Positions 1 to 6,589 of a DNA stretch of 10,804 nucleotides are shown one piece after another. Numbering within the stretch: position 1 is the stretch's first letter; every line of letters starts with the position of its first letter. The notes under the pieces are model-generated. The model did no database searches. It was given only the letters and a program-made list of their open reading frames with translations, and was not told the origin of the DNA. This stretch comes from Actinomycetota bacterium (GTDB lineage Bacteria; Actinomycetota; Actinomycetes; Streptosporangiales; Streptosporangiaceae), in NCBI GenBank assembly GCA_003140115.1, contig PLIQ01000530.1:6356-17159 (forward strand), read 5' to 3'. The translations under genes were made by a program, and so were the position numbers.

Positions 1-558
1 GCGCCCAGCGCGGTCGGCTCGCTGACTCCCTCCTACGGCCCCGGCACCCTGGTCATCCCCGACCAGCTGGTGGATCGCACCCGCACCCGCGAGCAGACCT
101 ACTTCGACGAGGGCGCCTGCCACGTGCCGTTCGCCGATCCGTATTGCCCGTCCCTGCGCCCGGCCGTGATCGCGACCGCCCGGGGGTACGGCTGGATTCC
201 GGCCGGTTCCGGGACGCTGGTCGTCATCGAGGGGCCGAGGTTCTCCACCCGCGCCGAATCGCTGTGGTTCGCCGCCCAGGGCTGGACCCTGGTCGGGATG
301 ACCGGCCACCCCGAAGCCGTCCTGGCCCGCGAGCTCGCCCTGTGCTACGCGCCGCTGGCCCTGGTCACCGACACCGACGCCGGGGTGGAGGAAGGCGACG
401 GCGTCACCCAAGCCGAGGTGTTCGAGGTCTTCGCGGCCAACATCAAGCGGCTGCGCGACCTGGTCGCCCGGATCATCGCCGCGCTCCCCGACGAGCGCGA
501 AGAAGACCTGTGCGCGCACGCCGTGGACGGCCTCCCGCTCCCCTTTGAGCTCCCCTAA
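1..558 (+). CDS. mtnP: S-methyl-5'-thioadenosine phosphorylase, C-terminal part (5' end outside window)
   Basis: The reading frame is open from base 1 and ends with TAA at 556-558, giving about 185 residues of a protein whose start lies to the left. It matches the C-terminal two thirds of the PNP/UDP phosphorylase family, MTAP branch: VGSLTPSYGPGTLVIPDQLVD, then YFDEGACHVPFADPYCP, VVIEGPRFSTRAES, the GMTGHPEAVLARELALCYAP segment and VTDTDAGVEEGDGVT. In this family the EGPRFSTRAE stretch and the MTGHPEA stretch line the nucleoside/phosphate pocket. The enzyme cleaves 5'-methylthioadenosine with phosphate to adenine and methylthioribose-1-phosphate, in the cytosol, in methionine salvage and polyamine metabolism. 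The C-terminus ends LPFELP. It is a chromosomal housekeeping gene outside the island. A general purine nucleoside phosphorylase is the alternative, but the motifs fit MTAP better. Confidence 0.92.
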   Translation, partial: APSAVGSLTPSYGPGTLVIPDQLVDRTRTREQTYFDEGACHVPFADPYCPSLRPAVIATARGYGWIPAGSGTLVVIEGPRFSTRAESLWFAAQGWTLVGMTGHPEAVLARELALCYAPLALVTDTDAGVEEGDGVTQAEVFEVFAANIKRLRDLVARIIAALPDEREEDLCAHAVDGLPLPFELP

Positions 559-559
559 C

Positions 560-610
560 GAGGGTCCGCGTGAATGAGGCTGCAGGGTTGCCTCATCGAC
601 GCGGACCCTC
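560..610 (+). terminator. compound hairpin just after mtnP
   Basis: Two bases after the mtnP stop codon is a perfect 12-bp inverted repeat: GAGGGTCCGCGT at 560-571 pairs with ACGCGGACCCTC at 599-610. Inside it a second 7-bp stem, ATGAGGC (574-580) with GCCTCAT (590-596), closes a 9-nt loop; the stems are separated by a 2x2 internal loop. There is no T-tract after it, which is common for actinobacterial terminators. Its position fits transcription termination of mtnP. A role in mRNA 3'-end stability is the alternative. Confidence 0.7.
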
Positions 611-923
611 TCACGTCCTCCACGACCGCGGCAGGGACGCTGGCCGTGTGGAGCAAGGAACTCTGCTACAGATCATGCCCAACCACTTACTAGGACCTGC
701 CCTCCAAGAGGTTCAGTTCTGGCTAAGACTTTCCCGGCCCCACCCCAGCCACCCCAGACCGCCACCACCCAGCACCACATCGTCCTCCCCACCCCAAATT
801 CTTCAAAAACATTTTTGACCGAACGCCCCGTGGCGCCCGCCCTCCGGTCTCCCCTCCGCTTCGCGCACCCAGCGCCCGCCGGACGGCTGCGCCCAAGGTG
901 ACCCGCCGGTAAGCTTGCCTCGG
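611..923. other. gene-free stretch, C-rich on the plus strand
   Basis: I see no credible gene here: open frames in this stretch lack family features and ribosome-binding sites. Bases about 730-860 are strikingly C-rich with few G, so the minus strand carries several runs of four G, including GGGG-T-GGGG twice, and could form a G-quadruplex. A small near-palindrome, TCAAAAA-CA-TTTTTGA, lies at 803-818. The stretch must contain the promoter of the tRNA gene, but I cannot place it with confidence. Confidence 0.5.
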
Positions 924-998
<75 letters not shown>

Positions 999-1536
999 GA
1001 TAGTGCTGGTAGGACTCAATACTCGAAACTATGACTGTTCTATTGAGGTACTGCTCGCAGGCAGTCACTCGAAGGTGATGTGCCGCACTGCGTAGCCGCG
1101 AACGGCATGCGGCGACCAGGCAGAATTGCGTAAGGGACGCGGGCCACCGAGGTGTTCCGCCACCGGGGAGCCAAACGGGGAGCCAACGGCATCCGCCGTA
1201 GCCGATGAGTCGTGGCTGCTTTCCTTTGACCGGACGGCTCGGTCGGCCAGAGGACATGCCGTAGGAATGCGGCCCAAAGCCCTCCCGCTCGACGCGGGGT
1301 TCATGGTCGCAGAACGTAATATGCGATCTGCGACTGGTGCAATTTATCCGCGCCGAACGATGCCGAATATTCGCCCATCTGCCGCTATGCCAGCACCCGT
1401 GAGCGCAAGGCGCATATCAACCATTCGGGCGTGGGCTTCGGACCTCACCCAGCGCTCTGAGCGGCACTCTGGCTGGGCGAGCCAGTCGCGTTAGCAGCGG
1501 CCGGGGACAACGCGCTCACGGTGTGAGTATCCAGTC
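999..1536. other. left-end region of the island, no supported gene
   Basis: The first about 70 bases after the repeat (999-1067) match 10449-10517 at about 60 of 69 positions by my count, including an identical 22-nt block around CTATGACTGTTC. Patchy similarity continues to about 1220: ACCAGGCAGAA, the paired GGGGAGCCAA motif, CCAACGGCATC and GTGGCTGCT recur in the same order near 10564-10674. Since similarity is at the DNA level, I read this as a conserved element terminus rather than a gene. From about 1200 to 1536 I see no recognisable coding sequence; the patch near 1310-1390 is lower in GC than its surroundings and could be decayed DNA. Confidence 0.6.
1165..1188 (+). repeat. tandem 12-base motif pair, left end (possible integrase arm sites)
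   Basis: Two adjacent direct units, GGGGAGCCAAAC (1165-1176) and GGGGAGCCAACG (1177-1188), lie about 170 bp inside the left repeat. The same paired arrangement in the same orientation occurs at 10277-10300 and, with one weaker unit, at 10616-10638. I saw no other copies of GGGAGCCA in the window. Placement near both ends is what arm-type integrase binding sites would look like; that role is inferred. Confidence 0.6.
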
Positions 1537-1675
1537 ATGCAGACCGCGGTTGTCAGCACCGACCGGGAGTTCCGGGAGCGCGGGACCGTGATCGCGCTGA
1601 TGTACTGGGCGCCTAAGATCGGGCCAAGCCGCGGCAGCGGAGCACGCGCATGCCTGGCGGGCGACACCGCGCCGG

Positions 1676-2053
1676 TCAGGTGAAGAGGAGCGCGGCGGCG
1701 GCCAGCATCACCGCGGCCGTGGCCGCGTGCACGCCATAGGCGGTGGCCTTCGGGCCGTTGTGCCGCAGCACGGTGATGGCGTCGCCGAAGGGGATGATGC
1801 TGGCCGCCAGCATGAACCAGCCCAGTAGGTGGGGTACCCCATTGGCGAGCAGGATGAAGGCGATGACCCCGGACGCGATGTCCCGTACGCCTTTGACGGA
1901 AAGGTAGGCATTGGTGGTTGTGCCAGCTGTCCCGATGGCCAGCCCGAAGCCGGCGGCGGCCGCGCAGGGGGCAAGGAGAAACCGTGCGCCTATGAAGATG
2001 ATGCCCAGGCCTGTCAATCCAGTCAGCCCGTAACCTATGCCGGTGAGAAACAT
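1676..2053 (-). CDS. DUF4267 family small membrane protein
   Basis: The gene encodes 125 residues from ATG at 2053; I chose this start because GAGGAAGG precedes it at the right distance, although the frame stays open to 2185. The protein is mostly hydrophobic with about four membrane segments (roughly residues 5-28, 30-48, 58-84 and 105-124). The segment VKGVRDIASGVIAF, followed by a PFGDA motif, is the pattern I associate with DUF4267 proteins. Function is unknown; it would sit in the cytoplasmic membrane. It is the last gene of a minus-strand series, 115 bp after a broken SnoaL-like gene, and appears intact. Two segments with small residues and few charges suggest helix packing rather than a channel. 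Confidence 0.75.
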   Translation of the reverse strand: MFLTGIGYGLTGLTGLGIIFIGARFLLAPCAAAAGFGLAIGTAGTTTNAYLSVKGVRDIASGVIAFILLANGVPHLLGWFMLAASIIPFGDAITVLRHNGPKATAYGVHAATAAVMLAAAALLFT

Positions 2054-2168
2054 GGCCTTCCTCTCTTCGCGCTGCAGAGGCAGCACGGCTGGTGGTTCGT
2101 AAGGGAATAGGCCCGGGCTTTCGCGCGCCGGATCGTCGCCAGGATGTGATCGGGGTCCTTGGTCCAGG

Positions 2169-2625
2169 TCAACGGGCGGCGGCATACGGGTCCTCGGGCG
2201 CTGGGACGGCGCTTAGTGTGTTCGTAGTCGTCCTGGCTGCGGATCGTCCCCGCGCCGTGCGGACCATGAGGACGGCCGGGCTGGCGTAGAGGTCGCTGCC
2301 GTCCGGCGCGGGGATCCGGCGGTGGACCGGGCTGCCGTCCTGGTGTCCTGCGGAGGGCCGCTGACCGGGATATCCTCGACCTCCATCTGCGTCCCGTGCT
2401 CAAGGTGGCGTCGGAGGAAGGCCTCGATCCCGCTCCGGCCCTGGTAGGCAGGGAAGGCGTCCCGCCCAAGCCGGGGATCATGATGCTGCCGCGACAGCGT
2501 CCTGGTGCCGGAAATGTCAGCTCGGCGTAGCGGACGAACATTGCCAGCGCCGGCTCGTAGCTGCCCTCGGCGAGCGAACGGATGCTGCCGCGGCGTACCA
2601 GCATCCGGACAGAGGTTCTGCTCAT
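2169..2625 (-). pseudogene. SnoaL/NTF2-like protein, multiply frameshifted
   Basis: ATG at 2625 has a strong ribosome-binding site (AAGGAGG, 6 nt upstream), but the product is split over three frames. The first frame (2625 to about 2500) gives SIRSLAEGSYEPALAMFVRY; the second (about 2482 to 2347) gives GIEAFLRRHLEHGTQMEVED; the third (about 2340 to 2169) gives VHRRIPAPDGSDLYASPAVL and ends in TGA at 2169-2171. Joined, they make about 150 residues, the usual size of a SnoaL-like/nuclear transport factor 2 fold protein, with the helix-loop-sheet order of that family. At least two indels are needed; a stretch reading GTIRSQDDYEHT near 2230 suggests more. The family covers small cyclases, isomerases and ligand-binding domains, so no reaction can be assigned. 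Sequencing error is the alternative to real decay. Confidence 0.65.
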
Positions 2626-2754
2626 CTTTCCTCCTTGCTCCTGTCAATTCGCGGATGCCGCATCTGGGAGTCGTGCGCAGCGGCGCTGGAGGGTTGCGAA
2701 CAAGCTCGCGGGAGCCTCCTTGATGGTGCGCCGTTGGCGAGGCCTGGCTGGCCT

Positions 2755-3266
2755 CTACGAACCCGGCCGATCGCCGCCGCGGGTTGGCCGCCAGGCCGGG
2801 CCGTCGTCGAAGAAGGTGCCGTAGGGGGCCTGAACCTCGAGCAGGCTCCGGGGCGGCTGCTGGCCTGTGGTGATCCTGGCTGGGTGGCGGAAATGCTCGA
2901 ATCTCTCAATACCGGGGTGATCACGATCAGCAGATCGGCGTCTGATCCCCGGGCGGCGGCGAATGCGTGGGGCAGTCCGGGCGGCACGGCGGCGAGGTCC
3001 CCTTTCGCCAGCGACGAGGAGGCGATCACCGGCGAGCAGCTGAACTGCGCCGCTCAGCATGTAGAACAGCTCAGCCGGCGAGGCGTGGTGGCGGGGATTG
3101 GCGCCATCGGCGCCGCCGGGAAGGGTCACCCGCTCGCGCTTAGCCTTCGGCCGGTGGACGAGCTATCGGCCAGGAGCCGGACCGTTTGCGATGGGAACCC
3201 GACGAGCTCAGCGTCTGTGGCGCGCACCAGCACCGCAGCGCCACCGCTGGAATCGATGTGACTCAT
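2755..3266 (-). pseudogene. cupin-domain protein, frameshifted
   Basis: ATG at 3266 follows a GGAGGCAG ribosome-binding site and starts MSHIDSSGGAAVLVRATDAE. The first frame hits a stop near 3126; the continuation is in a second frame (TLPGGADGANPRHHASPAEL then FYMLSGAVQLLAGD), then a third frame about 3005-2912 (GDLAAVPPGLPHAFAAARGS), then back to the second (GIERFEHFRH ... LLEVQAPYGTFFDDGPAW) to a TAG at 2755-2757. Cupin motif 1 is seen as RHHASPAELFYMLSG (HxH-type ligands and Glu) and motif 2 as PPGLPH. So the ancestral gene encoded a complete single-domain cupin of about 170 residues, probably metal-binding. At least three indels are required, two of which compensate each other. The substrate is unknown. 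A functional out-of-frame product is unlikely since motif 2 is lost. Confidence 0.72.
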
Positions 3267-3387
3267 GGAACTGCTGCCTCCGTGTTGCTGGTGAGCTGCG
3301 CGCGAGTCATCCGGGCCGGCGTCGGCTGCGGCTGTCTTGCTGGCAGTCATCTGGTTCTCGTCCAGTAGTGACGTTCTGATCGCCTTG

Positions 3388-4230
3388 TCAGCGCGCCGGC
3401 TCGTCGCCGGCGTCGCGCGTGACTAGGGAGGGCAGCGCGTCCGGGACTACGGCGGCAGTCCACGGATCTGAAGCCGGCTTGAAGGGCGGCGCCGGCGAAG
3501 GACAGCCAGCGGCCCGACCCGTACCGGGGCGGGCGGGGCTGATGGCGCCGGCGTCGCGGCTGCGCAGGGCTATTCCGGTAGCAGAGACGAATATCAGCAG
3601 CAGGACCCCGGACACGTACACCGCTGAGGCAAGGCCCGGGGTGAGAAGCAGGTAGCCCAGCCCGGACGTCACCACGGCTGCGGCCAGCAGGGCCCCCAGG
3701 GGCGCCAGCCAGCGAGGCAGGATGGGTGAGCGCCGGGCCAGCTGGGAGATGGCCAGAGCCATCGCGGCCAGCAGGAACATCTTCGCCCCGTCCATCCGCG
3801 TGATCGCGTGGTATATGGCCCCGGCAGTGGCGGTCCGCCGGTTCGGCACCAGTCCGCTGATCAGCCATGTGCCCAGGGCCAGCTGTGCCCAGGAGACCGC
3901 TGCTGCAGCGATCCCAAAGGCGGCGGCGGCCAGTCCGGCCCGGGGCTGCCCGCAGCGGCGGGCGGCACGCGCCGCCGCGGTCATCACGGCAACCAGGGCG
4001 ATCGCGGCGACGCCCTCGGCGAGGGCGAACATGGCCAAGGCCGGCCCGCTGCGCCCGGCAAACGCGGCCACCACCTGGCTGCCGGACGCGGCCACGCTCG
4101 GGTTCGGCGCCCCCACCGACAGGCTGATGATCCAGGCAGCGGCATAGCCGATACCCGCCAGCGCGGACAGGCTGACGGCCATCCGGCGGCCGGGACGGTC
4201 TGCCTGAGCAGATGTGATCTGAGCGGTCAT
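3388..4230 (-). CDS. DUF4386-like multi-pass membrane protein
   Basis: ATG at 4230 follows AGAGGAA and the gene runs to TGA at 3388, 280 residues. There are about six or seven hydrophobic segments, for example SLSALAGIGYAAAWIISLSV (near the N-terminus), GPALAMFALAEGVAAIALVA, AAAFGIAAAAVSWAQLALGT, KMFLLAAMALAISQLA, APLGALLAAAVVTSGLGYLL and VYVSGVLLLIFVSATGIAL. Topology and the AIYHAITRMDGAKMF loop recall DUF4386-type proteins, whose function is unknown. The last about 45 residues are Pro/Ala-rich and hydrophilic, unlike the core. It lies 267 bp after the F420-dependent oxidoreductase gene and 121 bp before the cupin pseudogene; the longer gap suggests its own promoter. Family assignment is moderate, membrane location strong. 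Confidence 0.75.
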   Translation of the reverse strand: MTAQITSAQADRPGRRMAVSLSALAGIGYAAAWIISLSVGAPNPSVAASGSQVVAAFAGRSGPALAMFALAEGVAAIALVAVMTAAARAARRCGQPRAGLAAAAFGIAAAAVSWAQLALGTWLISGLVPNRRTATAGAIYHAITRMDGAKMFLLAAMALAISQLARRSPILPRWLAPLGALLAAAVVTSGLGYLLLTPGLASAVYVSGVLLLIFVSATGIALRSRDAGAISPARPGTGRAAGCPSPAPPFKPASDPWTAAVVPDALPSLVTRDAGDEPAR

Positions 4231-4261
4231 CGTGTTCCTCTTGTGCGTCCAGTAGGGATCG

Positions 4262-4286
4262 GTGGTTGATCGAGTGAGTGGTTGAT
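4262..4286. repeat. short direct repeat upstream of the DUF4386-like gene
   Basis: GTGGTTGAT occurs at 4262-4270 and again at 4278-4286, a period of 16 bases, 32-56 nt upstream of the start codon of the minus-strand membrane-protein gene. The spacing and place would suit a regulator site or promoter-proximal repeat, but no partner is known and chance is possible. Confidence 0.3.
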
Positions 4287-4497
4287 GACCACTCCGGGGA
4301 ACTGCGTGGAGAGGTGCAGAGGGCCAGGCAGGCAGATACGGCAGCCGGCGCCGCAGTGGGCGCTCGCCGGGTTTGCCGGCACCCGCCCATGGGCAGTCGT
4401 GGTGGGCTGCGGGGCGGGAGGGAGGCGGTCGTCATGTACCACTGACACGATCTGTGCGGGCTGCCCAGCGTGGCCAGCCGGCGGCTCTGGTCGCAGG

Positions 4498-4965
4498 TCA
4501 GTCCTGGCGGGTCAGCATGAATACCGGAATCTGCCGTGTGGTCCTGGTCTGGTATTCGCCGACGGAAGGATACTCCGCGACCAGCTTGGGCCATAGACCG
4601 GCGCGGGCGGTGCCGTCCAGCTCCTCCGCCAGTACGGTGAAGGTCTGGGTACCCACCTCGACGTTGATCCTGGGGTTGGCCTTGAGGTTGTAGTACCAGT
4701 CTGGGTGGGCTGGCGATCCTCCGTTGGAGGCGACGATCGCGAAGCGGCCGTCTCCCTGAGGGGAGCAGCCCAGCGGCGATACGCGCTCGATCCCGGACCT
4801 GGCGCCGATGTGGTGGATGAGAATCAGCGTGGTGCCCGCCCATGACCCGCCGACGCGTCCCTCGTTCGCCCGGAACTCCTCAATCATCTTGGTATTAAAG
4901 TCGCTGGCCCCGCCCGGAGCCGAGTCCGCCACGGTCTCCTCCCATGCCTTAGACGTACTCGTCAT
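4498..4965 (-). CDS. F420-dependent nitroreductase-family (Ddn-like) oxidoreductase
   Basis: The product is 155 residues, the usual length for the deazaflavin-dependent nitroreductase family. Visible family features are FNTKMIEEFRANEGRVGG, TLILIHHIGARSG followed by RVSPL, the ASNGGSPAHPDWYYNLKANP segment, VEVGTQTFTV, and the end EYQTRTTRQIPVFMLTR. Members form a split beta-barrel that binds reduced F420 and reduce quinones, nitro compounds or other acceptors, often at the membrane face; the substrate here is unknown. ATG at 4965 lies inside the end of the DUF899 gene (17-bp overlap) and has only a weak ribosome-binding site, so translation is probably coupled to that gene. It ends the SDR-DUF899-Ddn operon. 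Confidence 0.88.
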   Translation of the reverse strand: MTSTSKAWEETVADSAPGGASDFNTKMIEEFRANEGRVGGSWAGTTLILIHHIGARSGIERVSPLGCSPQGDGRFAIVASNGGSPAHPDWYYNLKANPRINVEVGTQTFTVLAEELDGTARAGLWPKLVAEYPSVGEYQTRTTRQIPVFMLTRQD

Positions 4966-5683
4966 GGCGGCGGATCCAGGTCTGGAACGCGTCGCCCTCG
5001 TCGCGCCCCTTCGGCGTCCGGTCGAGGACCGGGTAGTAGCCCATCAGGAACTCGACCCCGCGCCCCGCGGACCCATAGGTCTGGTAGACGGCGCCGTCCT
5101 GGAGCGTGAAGACACTCACCGCCGGTGACTCCGAGAGGTATCCGGCGACATCGGTCCCGGTCGCGGCCGCGTTCAGGGCCACGATCGGCGGCAGCCCGCC
5201 CTCGTCGAGGCCCCATGAACGTACCTGCTCCTCGGGGTAGGAGCCGCCGAAATCGACGTTGAAGTCGGTGTTCGCCGAGGAGACCCAGGGGAGGCTCCAG
5301 CCCATCCTCTGCTTGTACGCCTGGAGCATGGCCAGCGGGGCCTGCGAGACGAGCAGCAGGGTCACGTCGCGGGCGTGCAGGTGCGGCAGGAGGCCGTCGA
5401 GGCCATCGGCCATCGACGAGTTGACCGGGCACCCCGCCTCGTAGCTCGGTCCGAACATGAAGTGGTAGAACAGCAGCTGGGAGCGGCCGTCGAAGAGCCC
5501 GGCCAGGGCCCGCGTCCCGTCGTCGGTGTCGAACCGGTACTCCTTCCCGATCGTGACCCAGGGCAGCTCGCGCCGCTGGCGCGCCAGCTCGTCCCCCATC
5601 CTGGTGTGCTCCTTCTCGCGCTGCAGCAGCTCCTCCCGGGCGGCCTGCCACTCCTCACGCCTGACAACCTTGTGATCCGTCAT
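4949..5683 (-). CDS. DUF899 family thioredoxin-fold protein lacking the second motif Cys
   Basis: ATG at 5683 follows GGGAGACG and the gene ends with TAA at 4949, 244 residues. The N-terminus (VVRREEWQAAREELLQREKE) is a charged helix, then ELPWVTIGKEYRFDTDDG, LFYHFMFGP, GCPVNSSMADGLDG, RDVTLLLVSQAPLAMLQAYK, and MGWSLPWVSSANTDFNVDFG: the standard DUF899 order. DUF899 proteins have a thioredoxin-like fold and are usually called thioredoxin family proteins. They commonly carry a GCPxCS motif; here Cys85 is kept but the second position is Asn88 (GCPVNSS), so a classical dithiol redox cycle is unlikely and a one-cysteine or non-redox role is more probable. It starts 29 bp after the SDR stop codon and overlaps the Ddn-like gene. 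Confidence 0.88.
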   Translation of the reverse strand: MTDHKVVRREEWQAAREELLQREKEHTRMGDELARQRRELPWVTIGKEYRFDTDDGTRALAGLFDGRSQLLFYHFMFGPSYEAGCPVNSSMADGLDGLLPHLHARDVTLLLVSQAPLAMLQAYKQRMGWSLPWVSSANTDFNVDFGGSYPEEQVRSWGLDEGGLPPIVALNAAATGTDVAGYLSESPAVSVFTLQDGAVYQTYGSAGRGVEFLMGYYPVLDRTPKGRDEGDAFQTWIRRHDEYV

Positions 5684-5712
5684 CGCGTTTCGTCTCCCTT
5701 TTCCGAGTGCGC

Positions 5713-6438
5713 CTATGCCGCGGCGGACGCTGCTGGTACGAACGCCGCATTCTCGCGCTCGAGCGCCTTGACCGCGCCGCTGCGCCAGCTGTCGGCTATC
5801 GACTGCGACGCGGGATCGGGGAAGATGTCCTCCTCCTCGTTCTCCACTCCGTCGAAGATGGCTCGCGCCACGGATTCCGGTGAGGCCTTGGGGATGTCAA
5901 AGCCCCGGGTCATGTCGGTGTCGGTGGGGCCGGTCAGGACCGCGTGGACCCGCACGCCCCGTCCGGCCAGAAGAGCGCGCAGCGATTGCGTCAGGTTGAA
6001 CGCGGCCGCCTTGGAGATCGCGTAGGCCGGAGTGAACGGGAAGGGAGCGAGGGCCATGGTCGACACGTTGTTGACGATGGCTCCCCGCGAGGGGGTCAGC
6101 AACGGCAGGAAGGCCTGGGTCACGCCATAGGTACCGAAGAGGTTGACGGCCAGGTGCTGCTCGAGCGCGGCACGATCGCTCAGGTCATCGTAAAGCGCAA
6201 TACCGGCGTTGTTGATGAGGATATCGAGAGAGCCGACCTTCTCGGCAGCTGCCTGAATCTGCGCCGCGCTGGTCACGTCCAGGGTCAGGGGCGTGACGCG
6301 CCCGTCCGGGTGGGCCAGGGGCTGGCGCGTCCCGGCATATACCCGCTCCGCGCCTCTGGATAGGGCTTCGGCGACGAGCGCCTGCCCGATGCCGCGATTG
6401 GCCCCGGTCACCAGGACTGTCTTGCCGTAGATGGTCAT
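5713..6438 (-). CDS. short-chain dehydrogenase/reductase (classical SDR)
   Basis: ATG at 6438 has GGAGGAAC upstream, and the product is 241 residues, typical of classical SDRs. The Rossmann cofactor motif TGANRGIG is at residues 11-18, NNAG at 76-79, and the catalytic set is Ser126, Tyr139 and Lys143 (YAISK), with the usual 13-residue Ser-Tyr spacing. Asn99 in VNLFG completes the tetrad. Arg15 and Arg38 near the first two strands hint at NADP(H), but this is weak. The late part (TDMTRGFDIPKASPESVA) fits SDRs acting on small carbonyls or alcohols; the substrate cannot be told. It is the first gene of a three-gene operon, 62 nt downstream of a promoter-like element shared with the sigma-factor gene. 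Confidence 0.93.
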   Translation of the reverse strand: MTIYGKTVLVTGANRGIGQALVAEALSRGAERVYAGTRQPLAHPDGRVTPLTLDVTSAAQIQAAAEKVGSLDILINNAGIALYDDLSDRAALEQHLAVNLFGTYGVTQAFLPLLTPSRGAIVNNVSTMALAPFPFTPAYAISKAAAFNLTQSLRALLAGRGVRVHAVLTGPTDTDMTRGFDIPKASPESVARAIFDGVENEEEDIFPDPASQSIADSWRSGAVKALERENAAFVPAASAAA

Positions 6439-6500
6439 GTCTGTTCCTCCGGCTCTGGGATGCTCTTGGGGTTTCCGCGCCGCTTGTTCGGCGGCCCACT

Positions 6501-6532
6501 TATATAGACCAGCCGGACTCCGGGGAATCGCC
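6501..6532 (-). promoter_or_regulatory. putative ECF-type promoter of the SDR operon
   Basis: On the minus strand GGCGATT (6532-6526) is followed after 15 nt by GGTCTATATA (6510-6501), 62 nt before the SDR start codon. The identical two blocks with identical spacing precede the sigma-factor gene (8280-8249). Two-block conservation with divergent sequence between is the signature of a -35/-10 pair, and the GTC in the downstream block resembles -10 elements of many ECF promoters. Transcription start is not known. Confidence 0.65.
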
Positions 6533-6535
6533 GCG

Positions 6536-6571
6536 GGCCGGCTCGTGACTTTCAGAGCTTTCTGGCCGGCC
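6536..6571 (-). terminator. possible hairpin between the MDMPI-like gene and the SDR promoter
   Basis: GGCCGGC at 6536-6542 can pair with GCCGGCC at 6565-6571 around a 22-nt loop, just after the stop codon of the MDMPI-like gene (6590) and just before the SDR promoter element. It would separate the two transcription units. The stem is short and its halves are self-complementary, so this is weak. Confidence 0.3.
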
Positions 6572-6589
6572 TGAGCCGGGTGCGTGGTT

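Noticed and set aside
1126..1494. Plus-strand frame of 122 codons starting MRKGRGPPRCSATGEPNGEP
   Set aside because: The GEPNGEP part is only the tandem 12-base DNA motif read in frame. It needs a TTG start, has no ribosome-binding site and no recognisable domain.
1537..1683. Plus-strand frame of 48 codons (MQTAVVSTDREF)
   Set aside because: Short, no ribosome-binding site, no recognised family, and overlaps the end of the DUF4267 gene tail to tail. A transposase or other gene remnant cannot be supported.
3267..3350. Alternative upstream start (ATG at 3350) for the cupin gene
   Set aside because: It would add a 28-residue polar extension without a good ribosome-binding site, while ATG at 3266 has GGAGG at proper distance.
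3378..3384. GGCGATC on the minus strand upstream of the cupin pseudogene as a third ECF promoter
   Set aside because: Only the upstream block is similar; nothing like GGTCTATATA is found at the required spacing.
4227..4448. Minus-strand frame of 73 codons in the gap before the DUF4386-like gene
   Set aside because: No ribosome-binding site or family features; overlaps the start region of the real gene.
3347..4843. Minus-strand frame of 498 codons
   Set aside because: It is the alternate frame of the Ddn-like and DUF4386-like genes, rich in Arg/Pro/Gly as expected for shadow frames of high-GC coding DNA.
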